NCBI RefSeq assembly: GCF_002119405.1
Contig: NZ_MTBG01000003.1
Location: 108,157-172,156, forward strand
DNA: 64,000 nt
Source: Pseudoruegeria sp. SK021
GTDB lineage: Bacteria; Pseudomonadota; Alphaproteobacteria; Rhodobacterales; Rhodobacteraceae
Reading direction: 5' to 3'
Below, piece by piece: positions 16,309 to 25,391 of the stretch. A program made the translations under genes and the position numbers. The notes under the pieces were generated by a model. That model ran no database searches. It was given only the letters and a program-made list of their open reading frames with translations, and had not been told where the DNA came from. The first letter of the stretch is position 1, and the number at the start of each line of letters is the position of its first letter.

Positions 16309-17335
16309 GCTGATCCTCGGCGGCGCTCGCGTTGTCGGCAAAAACCTCTGCGGCGGCGGCGACCAAGGCCAGCGCATCCTCGATCACCTCGGGGCCCGCG
16401 CCGGCCTGTGACGGCGCCAGCGACAAGTGGCGCCGCCACGCCCGCGCGCCCGCACGTCCGGCAAACAGCCCCATCATGTGGCGCGTCACCGAATGGACGC
16501 GGCCACCGTCCGACAGGTGCTGCTCTAGATAGGGGATCATCTGGCGGGCAACGGTCTCTGGCGTAGGTCCCTGCGCACCGCCGAAGATACGGGCATCAGC
16601 CTGTTGCAAGATATCGGTGGGCGTATGATAGGCCGCGCGGCCAATCATCACCCCATCCAACCCGGCCACTAGGAACGCTTCCGCCTGAGACAGATCGGCA
16701 ATGCCACCATTGACCGACAGGTGCAGATGCGGAAACGCCTGCTTCATCGCCAGAACGAGCGCATAATCGAGCGGCGGCACATCTCTGTTCTCCTTGGGGC
16801 TGAGCCCTTGAAGCCACGCCATCCGCGCATGCACAGCGACCCGGCGCACCCCGGCTGCGCTGATCGTCTCAAGGAACCTTGGCAACACCTCGGACGGCGT
16901 TTGATCGTCAACGCCAATGCGGCATTTGACGGTCACCTCAACCGAAACCGCGTCTTGCATGGCCGCGACGCAGGCCGCGACCAAGTCGGGTTGCTTCATC
17001 AGTACCGCGCCGAAACACCCCGACTGTACCCGGTCCGACGGACAGCCGACATTCAAGTTGATCTCGGGATACCCAGCGGCCTCGGCCATGCGCGCGGCGC
17101 TGGCAAGCTGCACCGGGTCCGAGCCGCCAAGCTGCACCGCAACCGGCTGCTCCGCAGGATCAAACTCCAGCAAATGCACCGCGCCGCCCTGAACCAAGGC
17201 GGGGGCGGTGATCATCTCAGTATACAGCAGCGCGTGCTGGGAAAACTGCCGGTGCAGATACCGGCAATGCCGATCCGTCCAATCCATCATCGGGGCGACG
17301 GACAGCCGCGAGGCCAAGGCTAAATTCTGTGTCAT
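16277..17335 (-). CDS. dusA: tRNA-dihydrouridine synthase A
   Basis: This 352-aa flavoenzyme reduces uridines to dihydrouridine in tRNA D loops. It shows LSVAPMMDWTDRHCRYL at the FMN-site start, NVGCPSDRVQSGCFGA with the catalytic Cys, VKCRIGVDD, and VHARMAWLQGLSPKENR, which are features of DusA. The start at 17335 fits the family; a longer open frame upstream does not. Its last 32 bp overlap the DUF1289 gene tail to tail. The C-terminal 20 residues are low-complexity and may be an extension. Confidence 0.94.
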   Translation of the reverse strand: MTQNLALASRLSVAPMMDWTDRHCRYLHRQFSQHALLYTEMITAPALVQGGAVHLLEFDPAEQPVAVQLGGSDPVQLASAARMAEAAGYPEINLNVGCPSDRVQSGCFGAVLMKQPDLVAACVAAMQDAVSVEVTVKCRIGVDDQTPSEVLPRFLETISAAGVRRVAVHARMAWLQGLSPKENRDVPPLDYALVLAMKQAFPHLHLSVNGGIADLSQAEAFLVAGLDGVMIGRAAYHTPTDILQQADARIFGGAQGPTPETVARQMIPYLEQHLSDGGRVHSVTRHMMGLFAGRAGARAWRRHLSLAPSQAGAGPEVIEDALALVAAAAEVFADNASAAEDQPRSSGQAEPA

Positions 17336-17674
17336 CGACGTCACGGTCCCTTCGCGGTTTGACCGCTTCTTCGGTGCCAAATAGCAGGTTTGAGGCTGGG
17401 ATTCACCCCCCGCATCAGCCCGCCACCCGGACCAAGGCTGGTGCCGGATGTTGATCTGGCCCGACCTAACCACTTCAGCGGCTTTCGGCCAGATCAGAAC
17501 GGGCTGAAAACGCCTGTGACCCGGCGTCCCGGATGCAGACGGATCGAACATTGTGAGGGCAAACCCGCGCGCCGGGCCACCGCACCACACCGCAGAGCGC
17601 CACGTTTAAGGACCGCTCTGCGGTAGCAAACGGGCGGCTCTACACCGGTCGCCGCCCCTATCCCCCTTGCGCCC
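17336..17674. other. Intergenic region upstream of dusA
   Basis: About 340 bp between the dusA start and the end of the multihaem cytochrome gene. It should contain the dusA promoter. A plus-strand frame at 17390-17626 has no ribosome-binding site or known motif, and I call nothing in it. Confidence 0.5.
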
Positions 17675-19609
17675 TTAGTGGGGCGCCGTGGAGACACCGA
17701 ACTGACGGGCGAAGTCCTGAACCATGGGATCATCCGGAAGGATGGTCAGGGCGTCGCGCACAGCCGCTTGGCCTGCTTCCTCGCCATCCAGCGCCGCACT
17801 CAACCGGATCACCATGCTCCATGCATCTGTCCGCTGCGGATCAAGCGCGACCACTTGGCGAAACGCGCCCAGCGCGGCGGGATAATCCCGCGAGGTCAAG
17901 GCAATGCCGCCCAGAACCAGATGGGTTTCGGGAAAGTCCAACCGGGTCGACAAGGTGGCCTGCCATTCGGCCATCACCCGGGCCCGGTCTGCCTCCATCG
18001 CGCGCGGCAAACGCGCAATCGGCAGTCCCAACATGCCCCGCAGGGCAGCAAAGCGCACCGACTGCGACGGATCATTCAGCAGCGGCGCCAGCCTGAGCAC
18101 CGAATCTTGCGGGCTTGCCCCTCGTTGAAGCGGCGCTGCCGCCGACCGGACGAGCGGGCTGTCATCGGTTAGCAGATCGGCCATTGCCTCGGCGGTTGCG
18201 GGGTCAGAGGCCCCTTCCATCAGGTAAAGCGCCGTCGACCGAACCAGATCGGCCAGTTCGGTATCCTGTGCGAGCACCTCTAGATCAGACCGGGCATAGG
18301 CCGGGTTCTGACGCGCGCGGGCAAACACGGTCCCGAACTGAAAGCCTCGATGCGTCGATTGCGGATACCAGCCTGCAATCGCGTCAGCAGCCCAGTCCGG
18401 GGTACGATCTTGATGACAAGCGGTGCAGGCATCCGGTGCGCCAGTTACGGCATCTAAGTCCGGACGCGGGATGCGGAAACTGTGATCTGCCCGCAGATCG
18501 ATCCCCATATAGGCCTGTTCCGCCATGTGGCAGTTCTTGCATTCTGCACCGGCGCTGCCGACCTCATGAAAGTGATGCTCTGGCGTGTCGAATTCTTGCA
18601 ATGGCAGCGTCGGAAAATCCGGGTTGCCCGCCGGGGAATGGCATTGGGTGCACACAGCATTGCCTTCGGCCACAAGCTGGGCGCTGTGCGGGTCATGGCA
18701 ATTCGTGCAGGTGACGCCTTCGGCATACATCTTCGACTGAAGGAAAGAGCCGTAGACATACACCTCGTCCTGAATTTGCCCGTCCGCATGATACAGGTTC
18801 GGCGTCAGCAACGACAACCGATAGGCGTCGTGATAGGGCGTTCCGGGAACCGGGTTGCCGTCGCCATAGGCCTCGCGGCGCGAATGGCATCCGGCGCATT
18901 GTTGCCCCCATGCCTCGCCATCCGCATCAGGGACCATCGTCAGGCCATAGGTGGCATGATCGGCCTCCATCGGCGATTGACTTGTGGCCCACGCGATATG
19001 GTCAGATCCGGGCCCATGGCACGCCTCGCAACCTACCCCGATTTCGGCCTGCACCGACGCATAGCTTTGGCTGGGGAAATCAAAATTCTTCTCAAACCCG
19101 GTCGCATGACATTCGGCGCAACGGCCATTCCAGTTCTTGTACGGCCCGGTCCAGTGCAACCCATCGTTCGGCGGCAAAATCTGATCGGGGTAAAGGTTGT
19201 ACCATTCCTGCGCGTCGGCATCCCACACCACATCAAAACTTTGCAGTTTTCCGGGCTCTGTTTCGAACAGAAACTGTTGCAACGGGGCAATGCCGACGAC
19301 CGAATGGACGTCATACGTGGACATCGACCCATCCGTCTCGGTGACCTGCGCGTGATAGCCCCCGGCATCCTGAGAAAAGGCGACGGACATGCCGGAACCG
19401 GAAAAACTGGTGCCATCGAAATCAGCAACCACCGTCTCCGGGCTTGGCAGGGTCCATGCCAATTGATGATGCGACCCGTTCCACGCCTCAACCTCATCAA
19501 TATGGCAATCGGCACATTGCCCGGAACCAACATAGGACGGAGCGTCCTGTGCGAGGGCCGGTGCGGCACCACAGAACAGGCTGAAAGCGATCAGGATACG
19601 GCGAATCAA
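17675..19609 (-). CDS. Octahaem c-type cytochrome with HEAT and TPR C-terminal region
   Basis: This about 644-aa protein starts with a signal peptide ending ALAQ, so it is exported. Eight CxxCH haem motifs follow: CADCH, CAECH, CEACH, CAGCH, CTNCH, CTQCH, CKNCH and CTACH, all in roughly the first 390 residues. Next is a HEAT-like segment (LLNDPSQSVRFAALRGML) and then a TPR-like tail (YPAALGAFRQVVALDP). The domains suggest a periplasmic electron-transfer or redox enzyme with a protein-binding tail, related to the cytochrome c554/octahaem group; no substrate can be named. Both candidate starts are TTG; the one at 19609 is better spaced from GGGAG than 19618. It is divergent from an amine oxidoreductase gene. 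Confidence 0.82.
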   Translation of the reverse strand: MIRRILIAFSLFCGAAPALAQDAPSYVGSGQCADCHIDEVEAWNGSHHQLAWTLPSPETVVADFDGTSFSGSGMSVAFSQDAGGYHAQVTETDGSMSTYDVHSVVGIAPLQQFLFETEPGKLQSFDVVWDADAQEWYNLYPDQILPPNDGLHWTGPYKNWNGRCAECHATGFEKNFDFPSQSYASVQAEIGVGCEACHGPGSDHIAWATSQSPMEADHATYGLTMVPDADGEAWGQQCAGCHSRREAYGDGNPVPGTPYHDAYRLSLLTPNLYHADGQIQDEVYVYGSFLQSKMYAEGVTCTNCHDPHSAQLVAEGNAVCTQCHSPAGNPDFPTLPLQEFDTPEHHFHEVGSAGAECKNCHMAEQAYMGIDLRADHSFRIPRPDLDAVTGAPDACTACHQDRTPDWAADAIAGWYPQSTHRGFQFGTVFARARQNPAYARSDLEVLAQDTELADLVRSTALYLMEGASDPATAEAMADLLTDDSPLVRSAAAPLQRGASPQDSVLRLAPLLNDPSQSVRFAALRGMLGLPIARLPRAMEADRARVMAEWQATLSTRLDFPETHLVLGGIALTSRDYPAALGAFRQVVALDPQRTDAWSMVIRLSAALDGEEAGQAAVRDALTILPDDPMVQDFARQFGVSTAPH

Positions 19610-19943
19610 GAAGGGCAACTCCCAGAAAAGACAGACAAGGTCAGGGCCAGCGCCCAGAATTGATTCAATCCTAGCGCAGTTGGCTAATCAGGCACACCAC
19701 CTATCCTCGGCAGAAGACAGGAACAGGCGGACCGGCATTCATTGGTCATGGAAGTTATTTCTGCCTGCTTTGCAGGCACATTCAAGACCTGTGCTGCAGG
19801 CGAAGCTTCGCGCCGAAATTCGGGCGGTGATGGCTCCCCCGCGCGGGCGCGACCTCGGCGAGGGCACAATGTCGGGTGGACCTTGGTCTGCACGAAGGAC
19901 ATACAAACGCCATGGCAGTCGGACATTCAGAATCGAGGGTAGC
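19610..19943. other. Divergent promoter region with dyads
   Basis: About 330 bp between the octahaem cytochrome and the DadA-like gene. It contains a 7-bp hairpin (TGCCTGC/GCAGGCA, 19762-19778) and a perfect 12-bp palindrome GCGAAGCTTCGC at 19800-19811, either of which could be a regulator site. Open frames across it lack protein patterns. Confidence 0.45.
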
Positions 19944-21188
19944 ATGACCACAGTTGCAGTACTTGGCGGCGGCATGGTGGGCGTTTGTTGTGCCTTGGAA
20001 CTGCAACGGCGCGGCATGACCGTCACGCTGATCGATCGCCGCGAGCCGGGCCAAGAAACCTCCTATGGCAACTCAGGTGTGCTTGCGCGCTCGTCACTGA
20101 TGCCGATGAACAATCCCGGCCTGTGGAAGGCCCTGCCCAAGCTGCTGTCCAACCGCACCACGTCCCTGCGCTATCACCTGCCCTTTTTGCTGAAAAACAT
20201 CCGCTGGACCGCCGGATTTCTGGCGCGTGCCCGTGGGCGAGCCTTTCAAGAGACCACGACGGCGCTGGATGCCCTGATCCGCCTGTCCATAGATGAGCAT
20301 CTCAGCTTGATGGCGCAGGCGGGCGCTTTGCCCCGGTTGCGCGACAATGGCTGGCTCATGCTGTACCGGTCCGAGGCAGGGTTCGACGCGGCTGCAATGG
20401 GGCGCGCCTGCTATGCGTCCTATGGGGTCCGGTCCGAAATTTTGGATCCGGGCGCATTGGCAGAGATGGAGCCAAGCCTATCCCCGATCTTTCACCGGGC
20501 GCTCTGGATCAAGGATGCCCATTCGGTCGACAATCCCTCCGCCCTTGTCGCGGCCTATGCGCAGTTATTCGCGGATCGTGGCGGTGTGATCCGCCGCTCC
20601 GACCTGCGCGACGTGATCCCGGACGGGTCCGGCTGGTCGGTCACCGATACAGACGGGTCCCGGCATCAGACTGACCGGGTGGTGGTCGCGCTGGGGCCTT
20701 GGGCCCCCGAATTCATGAGCCGCATCGGCATCCACGTCCCGATGGGGTTCGAACGCGGCTATCACATGCATTACGGCGCCGAAGGCAACGCAACCTTGGC
20801 CCGGCCGATCTATGACACTGCTGGCGGTTACGTCCTGTCGCCGATGGAACAGGGTTTGCGCCTGACCACTGGGGTTGAATTGACCGACCGTGACGCCCCG
20901 CGGAATCTGTCGCAACTGACCAGTGCCACCAGCGCGGCACGACAAGCCTTTCCGCTGGGCGCGGCCTTGGACCCGGCCCCGTGGATGGGACGGCGTCCCA
21001 CCCTGCCCGACAGCCGCCCAATCATCGGCGAAGCCCCGGGGCGCAGCGGACTTTGGCTGGCATTCGGCCATCAGCATATCGGCTTCAGCACTGGACCGGG
21101 GACCGCCAGCATCTTGGCCGATCTGATGACCGAGGCCGCGCCTGCAATCGATCCGGCACCGTTCCGGCCCGGCCGCTTCTTGCATTAA
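19944..21188 (+). CDS. FAD-dependent amine/D-amino-acid oxidoreductase (DadA-like)
   Basis: This 414-aa protein begins with the Rossmann FAD site VAVLGGGMVGVCCALELQR followed by LIDRREPGQETSYGNSG, as in D-amino-acid dehydrogenase small subunits. Later parts include VVVALGPWAPEF and a C-terminal FGHQHIGFSTGPGTASILADL FAD-contact region. It probably oxidises an amino acid or amine and passes electrons to quinone or oxygen; the substrate is not clear. The start at 19944 was chosen because the FAD motif begins right there; the open frame extends further upstream without support. Confidence 0.85.
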   Translation: MTTVAVLGGGMVGVCCALELQRRGMTVTLIDRREPGQETSYGNSGVLARSSLMPMNNPGLWKALPKLLSNRTTSLRYHLPFLLKNIRWTAGFLARARGRAFQETTTALDALIRLSIDEHLSLMAQAGALPRLRDNGWLMLYRSEAGFDAAAMGRACYASYGVRSEILDPGALAEMEPSLSPIFHRALWIKDAHSVDNPSALVAAYAQLFADRGGVIRRSDLRDVIPDGSGWSVTDTDGSRHQTDRVVVALGPWAPEFMSRIGIHVPMGFERGYHMHYGAEGNATLARPIYDTAGGYVLSPMEQGLRLTTGVELTDRDAPRNLSQLTSATSAARQAFPLGAALDPAPWMGRRPTLPDSRPIIGEAPGRSGLWLAFGHQHIGFSTGPGTASILADLMTEAAPAIDPAPFRPGRFLH

Positions 21189-21254
21189 CTGGCCCCCCGG
21201 CCACCGCGGCGGATGCGCGGGGCGTTGGGTTGCCCCCCGCGCAACCGATGCCCC

Positions 21255-21857
21255 TCACCCCCCGGCGTGGTCCGCGAGAAGCGACTTGAGCCGCCGCCAC
21301 AAGAGCCCGCCGATCACCACGGCCACCAGAACCGCTGCGATCATTGCGCCGCCACTGGCAATCAGATCCATCGCGGCTTCCAACTGGCCCGAGACCAGAT
21401 AGCCGATCCCGACATAAGCCCCGACCCAGATCAAGGCACCCATCGCCGCCGCGAGTGTGAAGCGCACCCGACGCATCTGCGCCCCCCCGGCAACAAAGCT
21501 GACATAGGGGCCCACCGGACTGAGAATGGTCCGGCTCAGAAACACACCAAGCCCGCCCCATTGCGCGATCAGGCCTTCGGCCCGGGCGAACGGCCGTGAC
21601 CGCGCTGTGCTGAGGGCGGCAAACCGGGCGCTACCGGTGCGCCCCAACTGAAACATGAACTGATCCCCGACCAACGTGGCGGTGATCCCGGCGGCAAAGA
21701 CCTGCCAAAGCTGCAAGTCGCCGCTGGCGGCAAAAGCGCCGGCCGAGGCCAGCAGCGCCGAGGTCGGCAACGGGGCTGCAAGGCAACTGAAAAAGATCGT
21801 AGTGACCAGCAGCCACAACCCATAGGCGGGGACCAACCCCAACAGCGTTTCGGTCAT
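21255..21857 (-). CDS. DedA family membrane protein
   Basis: This 200-aa protein has several membrane helices and the DedA pattern FLSRTILSPVGPYVSFVAGG, close to the conserved FxGRxxPxxR region, with GDQFMFQLGR earlier. DedA proteins are flippase/transport-like membrane proteins tied to lipid carrier recycling and membrane potential. Its ATG overlaps the stop of the small upstream gene by 4 nt, so translation is probably coupled. Confidence 0.85.
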   Translation of the reverse strand: MTETLLGLVPAYGLWLLVTTIFFSCLAAPLPTSALLASAGAFAASGDLQLWQVFAAGITATLVGDQFMFQLGRTGSARFAALSTARSRPFARAEGLIAQWGGLGVFLSRTILSPVGPYVSFVAGGAQMRRVRFTLAAAMGALIWVGAYVGIGYLVSGQLEAAMDLIASGGAMIAAVLVAVVIGGLLWRRLKSLLADHAGG

Positions 21858-22210
21858 GGGGCGACCTCTCGGTAAGCGGCTATTGCAGCACGGACTTCGG
21901 CACGGATCACTTGCACCGGCACGCCACGCGCCTGCGCGAGGTCACTCAGTGTGACGATCCTACCTTCCGGTCCCGTCAGGCCCAGCGCCGTCAGCATCAC
22001 GTCTTTGGGCAGATCATAGGACAGGGCGACGTAGCGGGCGGTCATCCAGCCCGCAATCGGCTGATCTTGGTGCCGAGGATCGGCAAAGAAGATCAGCACT
22101 GGCACGATGCGGAGGGCGAAGTATACCGCCGCAAGCAAAGCCACGGCGAAGGCACCGGTCAACAGCGGGTGCGTGCGGGCCAGAACCCGCAAAGCGGCCC
22201 ACAGCGTCAT
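21854..22210 (-). CDS. Small membrane protein of unknown function
   Basis: This 118-aa protein has a hydrophobic helix near residues 17-40 (LTGAFAVALLAAVYFALRIV) and a soluble C-terminal half with LSYDLPKDVMLTALGL and a segment (LSDLAQARGVPVQVIRAEVRA) that could be a small helical fold. I do not recognise the family. It overlaps the DedA gene by 4 nt and the upstream small frame by 4 nt, so the three look like one operon. Confidence 0.65.
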   Translation of the reverse strand: MTLWAALRVLARTHPLLTGAFAVALLAAVYFALRIVPVLIFFADPRHQDQPIAGWMTARYVALSYDLPKDVMLTALGLTGPEGRIVTLSDLAQARGVPVQVIRAEVRAAIAAYREVAP

Positions 22211-22455
22211 TCGCGCGTCCCCCCCTGCATGGCCGCAGGCACAGCCACCCTTTCGGGGACGATGACCCGTTCCGATCCTGCGACCGCCCAAGGCAGAATA
22301 CCGTCGAAACCATCCTGAACACCGCCGACCCGCCCCATGGCGATGCGGCACATCGAATGGCCGAACAACGGCCCGATCCTGTTGCGGACGGGCTGGGGTG
22401 ATCTAAGACTGAGCATCATCAATTTCCGTGACTTCCCTCGTTTAACGACGGCCAC
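22207..22455 (-). CDS. Possible small protein, translationally coupled to the next gene
   Basis: This 82-aa frame opens with GTG and ends in a TGA that overlaps the next ATG by 4 nt, the arrangement seen in real coupled genes elsewhere in the window. It is rich in basic residues (VVKRGKSRKLMMLSLRS) and has no domain I recognise. It lies in an otherwise empty 260-bp gap in the operon direction. Translation is not proven: there is no good ribosome-binding site before the GTG, and an internal ATG is possible. Confidence 0.4.
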   Translation of the reverse strand: MAVVKRGKSRKLMMLSLRSPQPVRNRIGPLFGHSMCRIAMGRVGGVQDGFDGILPWAVAGSERVIVPERVAVPAAMQGGTRE

Positions 22456-22472
22456 TGGAAATTCCGTCGCGG

Positions 22473-23321
22473 TCAGATCTGAGATAGTGCCTTGAAATAC
22501 GTCTGCCAGCTTTGGTGTGGACGCCCGGCTGCGCGATTGTAGTCGCTTGGGTTATTCAGCGCGCCGACCCGGATGCCGTGATAAATTCCGGCAATGACGG
22601 TCCCGATAAAATCCCCCAGTTCGGCAATCCGATCAGCCTTGTATGCCTCGACCGACATGGGACGATAGACAAGGGGCGTACCAAACGCTCGGGTCAGATG
22701 GGCCGCAAGGTCGGCCTGCGTCAGCCCTTCGCCGTGCAAATTGTAGGTCTGACCGTGATGCGCCGACCCAAGCAGCATTTCGGCGTAAGCGTGTGCCAGT
22801 TCCGAGCGGGTGGTGTAGCCGCACATGCCGCTCCCGGCGCAGTTGACGATTTCGCCGCTCGCCTTGTAGCGGTCGATATAGTCCACATCCGGTTCGATAT
22901 AGATGCCATTGCGGCCAATCACCCAATTCAGTTCGCTCGCGCGGATATCGGCCTCGGTTTGGCGATTGCTTTGGATGACCGGTGAAAAGCCGGTGCCGGT
23001 CTCGGCCCCTTGAACGCTGGTATAGACAATCTTTTTCACCCCGGCGCTGATCGCCGCCGCGATGACATTGCGATGTTGCTGGATGCGCCGGTCAGGGGCC
23101 TCCATGCCAGACACCAAAAGCAAAGTCTCGACACCCGCCAGCGCGGCCGCCAACTGCTCGGGTTGCTCATAATCCGCCGGGCGTACTTCTATCCCAAGGC
23201 CAAGGGCTTTTTCCGGCGTCCGGGCCAGACCGACAAGCGGCCCGGCATTGGGCTTGGCCTGAAGGGTGCGGATGATGGCGGCGCCAAGCTGCCCTGAAAC
23301 TGCGGTGACTGCGATCGTCAT
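22473..23321 (-). CDS. NmrA/QorB-like NAD(P)-binding oxidoreductase
   Basis: This 282-aa atypical SDR-family protein begins VTAVSGQLGAAIIRTL, the glycine-rich NAD(P) loop of NmrA/QorB proteins, with VETLLLVSGMEAPD, KKIVYTSVQGAET and WVIGRNGIYIE. QorB reduces quinones with NADPH; this may act alike. It is last of three genes (zinc-ADH-like, SDR, NmrA-like) read away from a LysR regulator, with gaps of 68-79 bp. An ATG at 23321 follows the nearest ribosome-binding site. Confidence 0.82.
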   Translation of the reverse strand: MTIAVTAVSGQLGAAIIRTLQAKPNAGPLVGLARTPEKALGLGIEVRPADYEQPEQLAAALAGVETLLLVSGMEAPDRRIQQHRNVIAAAISAGVKKIVYTSVQGAETGTGFSPVIQSNRQTEADIRASELNWVIGRNGIYIEPDVDYIDRYKASGEIVNCAGSGMCGYTTRSELAHAYAEMLLGSAHHGQTYNLHGEGLTQADLAAHLTRAFGTPLVYRPMSVEAYKADRIAELGDFIGTVIAGIYHGIRVGALNNPSDYNRAAGRPHQSWQTYFKALSQI

Positions 23322-23389
23322 GAAACGTCCCTTGTTGTGGCCTGACCGATATGCACGCAGCACATGCTCAGTTCTCAGATGATCCTACC

Positions 23390-24199
23390 CTATCCCAGCA
23401 TCGGCGCAATTCTGGCCTCGATCGCGGCCACCACCCGGGCGACCGTTTCGGGATTGGACGCATCGGCATGGGGCCGCGCAAATTGACCGGAATCATTGTC
23501 GTAATACCGCCCCGTCGCCGTGGAAAACTCCGGCGACAGCGCCGCCCGGTGCAGGATGTCGGCCCCGATGGCGATGTCATTGCCAGCAAGACCATAGCCG
23601 ATCCGCACCATATTCGTCGCCAATAACGACCCCGGATTGACCGCCACCGTGACCGGGCCCGCCTGCCCCAGTTCCACCGCCAAAGCCTGGCTCCATATGG
23701 TCAGCGCCAGCTTGCTTTGCGCATAGGCCGCCCCGGCATCCAGATGCCGCGCCCCGGCCATTGCCGCCAGATCGACCGAAGCTTGCGCCGCCGACGACAA
23801 ATGCACGATCCGACCTGCCTGTGTCAGGATCGGCAAAAGCATCCGGGTCAACAACGCCGGGGCCAGCGTATTGACCACAAAGCGTACATCCTGCCCATCC
23901 GGCGCAATCGGATGCGCGGCTTTGAACACACCGGCATTGTTGATCAGCACGTCCAGATTGTCATGGGCATCACGAACCGCCCGGCCAAGGCTGGCGACCT
24001 CGGCCAGATCCGATAGATCAGCGCAGAACGTCTCAACCGGGCCAGAACCGAAGACAGCGCGTAACACGTCGGCGGTGGCAGCAAGCTTGGCGGCATTCCG
24101 ACCGTGGATCAGCAGGTGGTGCCCTTCGGCTGCGAAAACCTGCGCCGTCGCCAAGCCGATGCCGTCGGTTGCACCGGTGATCAGAATGGTCTTGGACAT
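23390..24199 (-). CDS. Short-chain dehydrogenase/reductase
   Basis: This 269-aa SDR has the cofactor loop ITGATDGIGLATAQVFA, then VLINNAGVFK, the catalytic Ser region IVHLSSAAQ and the Tyr-Lys pair in AYAQSKLALT. The Arg-containing HGRNAAKL after strand 2 suggests NADP preference. Substrate is not readable. It is the middle gene of the LysR-divergent set. Confidence 0.88.
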   Translation of the reverse strand: MSKTILITGATDGIGLATAQVFAAEGHHLLIHGRNAAKLAATADVLRAVFGSGPVETFCADLSDLAEVASLGRAVRDAHDNLDVLINNAGVFKAAHPIAPDGQDVRFVVNTLAPALLTRMLLPILTQAGRIVHLSSAAQASVDLAAMAGARHLDAGAAYAQSKLALTIWSQALAVELGQAGPVTVAVNPGSLLATNMVRIGYGLAGNDIAIGADILHRAALSPEFSTATGRYYDNDSGQFARPHADASNPETVARVVAAIEARIAPMLG

Positions 24200-24278
24200 G
24201 AAATTTCCCTTACGTGGTGACAATTGGCCGTCAGGTTATTCGGGACAGCCGCCCGGGCCTACCGGGCGGCTGCGAGGG

Positions 24279-25283
24279 TCAAAAGCCGCTCAGAACCTGC
24301 TTGCCGATCACCCGTCCACTTTCTTGACGCGAATGGGCCGCAAGCAGGGTCTCGACACTCATTTGGCCCACCCGTTCAGTCACGGTCGATCGCAGTGTTC
24401 CGGCATCCAGCATCGCAGAGACCCGGTTCAACAGATCGCGCTGCACCGCCATATCCGCGGTGGCAAACATCGAGCGGGTGAACATGAATTCCCAGCTCAG
24501 CGTCAGCGCCTTGAACTTGGCCGGGCCAATATCCAGCCCCTGTGGATCGTCGATCAGGGCGATATGGCCGCGCGGCGCAATCAGGTCAAGGATCGCCGGA
24601 TAGTGCTGCTCGGTTCCGGTCAACGAGGCCACGTATTCCGGGGCCAGCCCCAAATCCTTGACCTGCTGGGCCACGTCGCCGCGATGATCGACAATGTGAT
24701 CGGCCCCCATTTCCCGCACCCAATCCCGGGTCTCGGGACGCGACGCGGTGGCAATGACGGTCAGCTTCGTCAACGTCTTAGCAAGCTGGATCAAGATCGA
24801 CCCGACGCCGCCCGCGCCGCCAATCACCAGCAGGGATTTTCCCGCGCCATCGCCCTCGGTCAGGCGAAAGGCATCGAACAGCATTTCCCACGCGGTGATC
24901 GCGGTCAGCGGCATCCCGGCGGCGTCGGTGAAGTCCAGCGATGTCGGCTTGCGGCCGACGATGCGTTCGTCCACGGCCTGAAACTCGGCGTTGGAACCGG
25001 GGCGGGTGACGTCGCCCGCGTAAAAGACCGCATCGCCAACCTGATAGGCGGTCACGTCGGACCCAACCTCAACCACGATGCCCGCTGCGTCGAAACCCAG
25101 GATATCTGGCCCCTCAGCGGGTGCCCGGCTCTCGCGCAGCTTGACGTCCACTGGATTAAGCGAAACGCCTTTGACCGCGACCAGCAGATCGCGCGGGCCG
25201 ATCTGCGGCGTTGCGACCTCAAACTGTCCCAGTGCGTCCGGGGCATCCACCGGACCGGCGGCTACATATCCAATTGCTTTCAT
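24279..25283 (-). CDS. Zinc-type alcohol dehydrogenase/quinone oxidoreductase family protein
   Basis: This 334-aa medium-chain dehydrogenase/reductase starts [18 protein letters not shown] and has [25 protein letters not shown], and the NADPH loop [16 protein letters not shown]. It lacks the zinc-binding Cys residues of true alcohol dehydrogenases, so it is of the zinc-free quinone oxidoreductase type. It is first of three genes read away from the LysR gene, and the sharply shared promoter region suggests LysR control. Likely role: reduction of quinones or reactive carbonyls. Confidence 0.87.
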   Translation of the reverse strand: MKAIGYVAAGPVDAPDALGQFEVATPQIGPRDLLVAVKGVSLNPVDVKLRESRAPAEGPDILGFDAAGIVVEVGSDVTAYQVGDAVFYAGDVTRPGSNAEFQAVDERIVGRKPTSLDFTDAAGMPLTAITAWEMLFDAFRLTEGDGAGKSLLVIGGAGGVGSILIQLAKTLTKLTVIATASRPETRDWVREMGADHIVDHRGDVAQQVKDLGLAPEYVASLTGTEQHYPAILDLIAPRGHIALIDDPQGLDIGPAKFKALTLSWEFMFTRSMFATADMAVQRDLLNRVSAMLDAGTLRSTVTERVGQMSVETLLAAHSRQESGRVIGKQVLSGF

Positions 25284-25307
25284 CTTTCGTCTCCATCGCA
25301 GATGTGG

Positions 25308-25327
25308 GGTATTTCCTCCAAGATACC
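25308..25327. promoter_or_regulatory. Candidate LysR binding site
   Basis: An inverted repeat GGTAT-N10-ATACC lies in the 108-bp region between the divergent oxidoreductase and LysR genes. The half sites and spacing fit a LysR-type box, which would let the regulator control both directions. Confidence 0.4.
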
Positions 25328-25391
25328 TATTGATGCAGGCGATAAAACTGCGCATTTTCGGGTTCAGTTTTCTGTTTTTGGATATAATGAA

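Noticed and set aside
25383..25388. TATAAT before the LysR gene
   Set aside because: It ends only 3 nt before the ATG, so a start site set by it would fall inside the gene; no matching -35 seen.
23871..25391. Long N-terminal part of the frame ending at 26297
   Set aside because: It runs antisense through the SDR and quinone-oxidoreductase genes; only the part from 25392 has the LysR fold.
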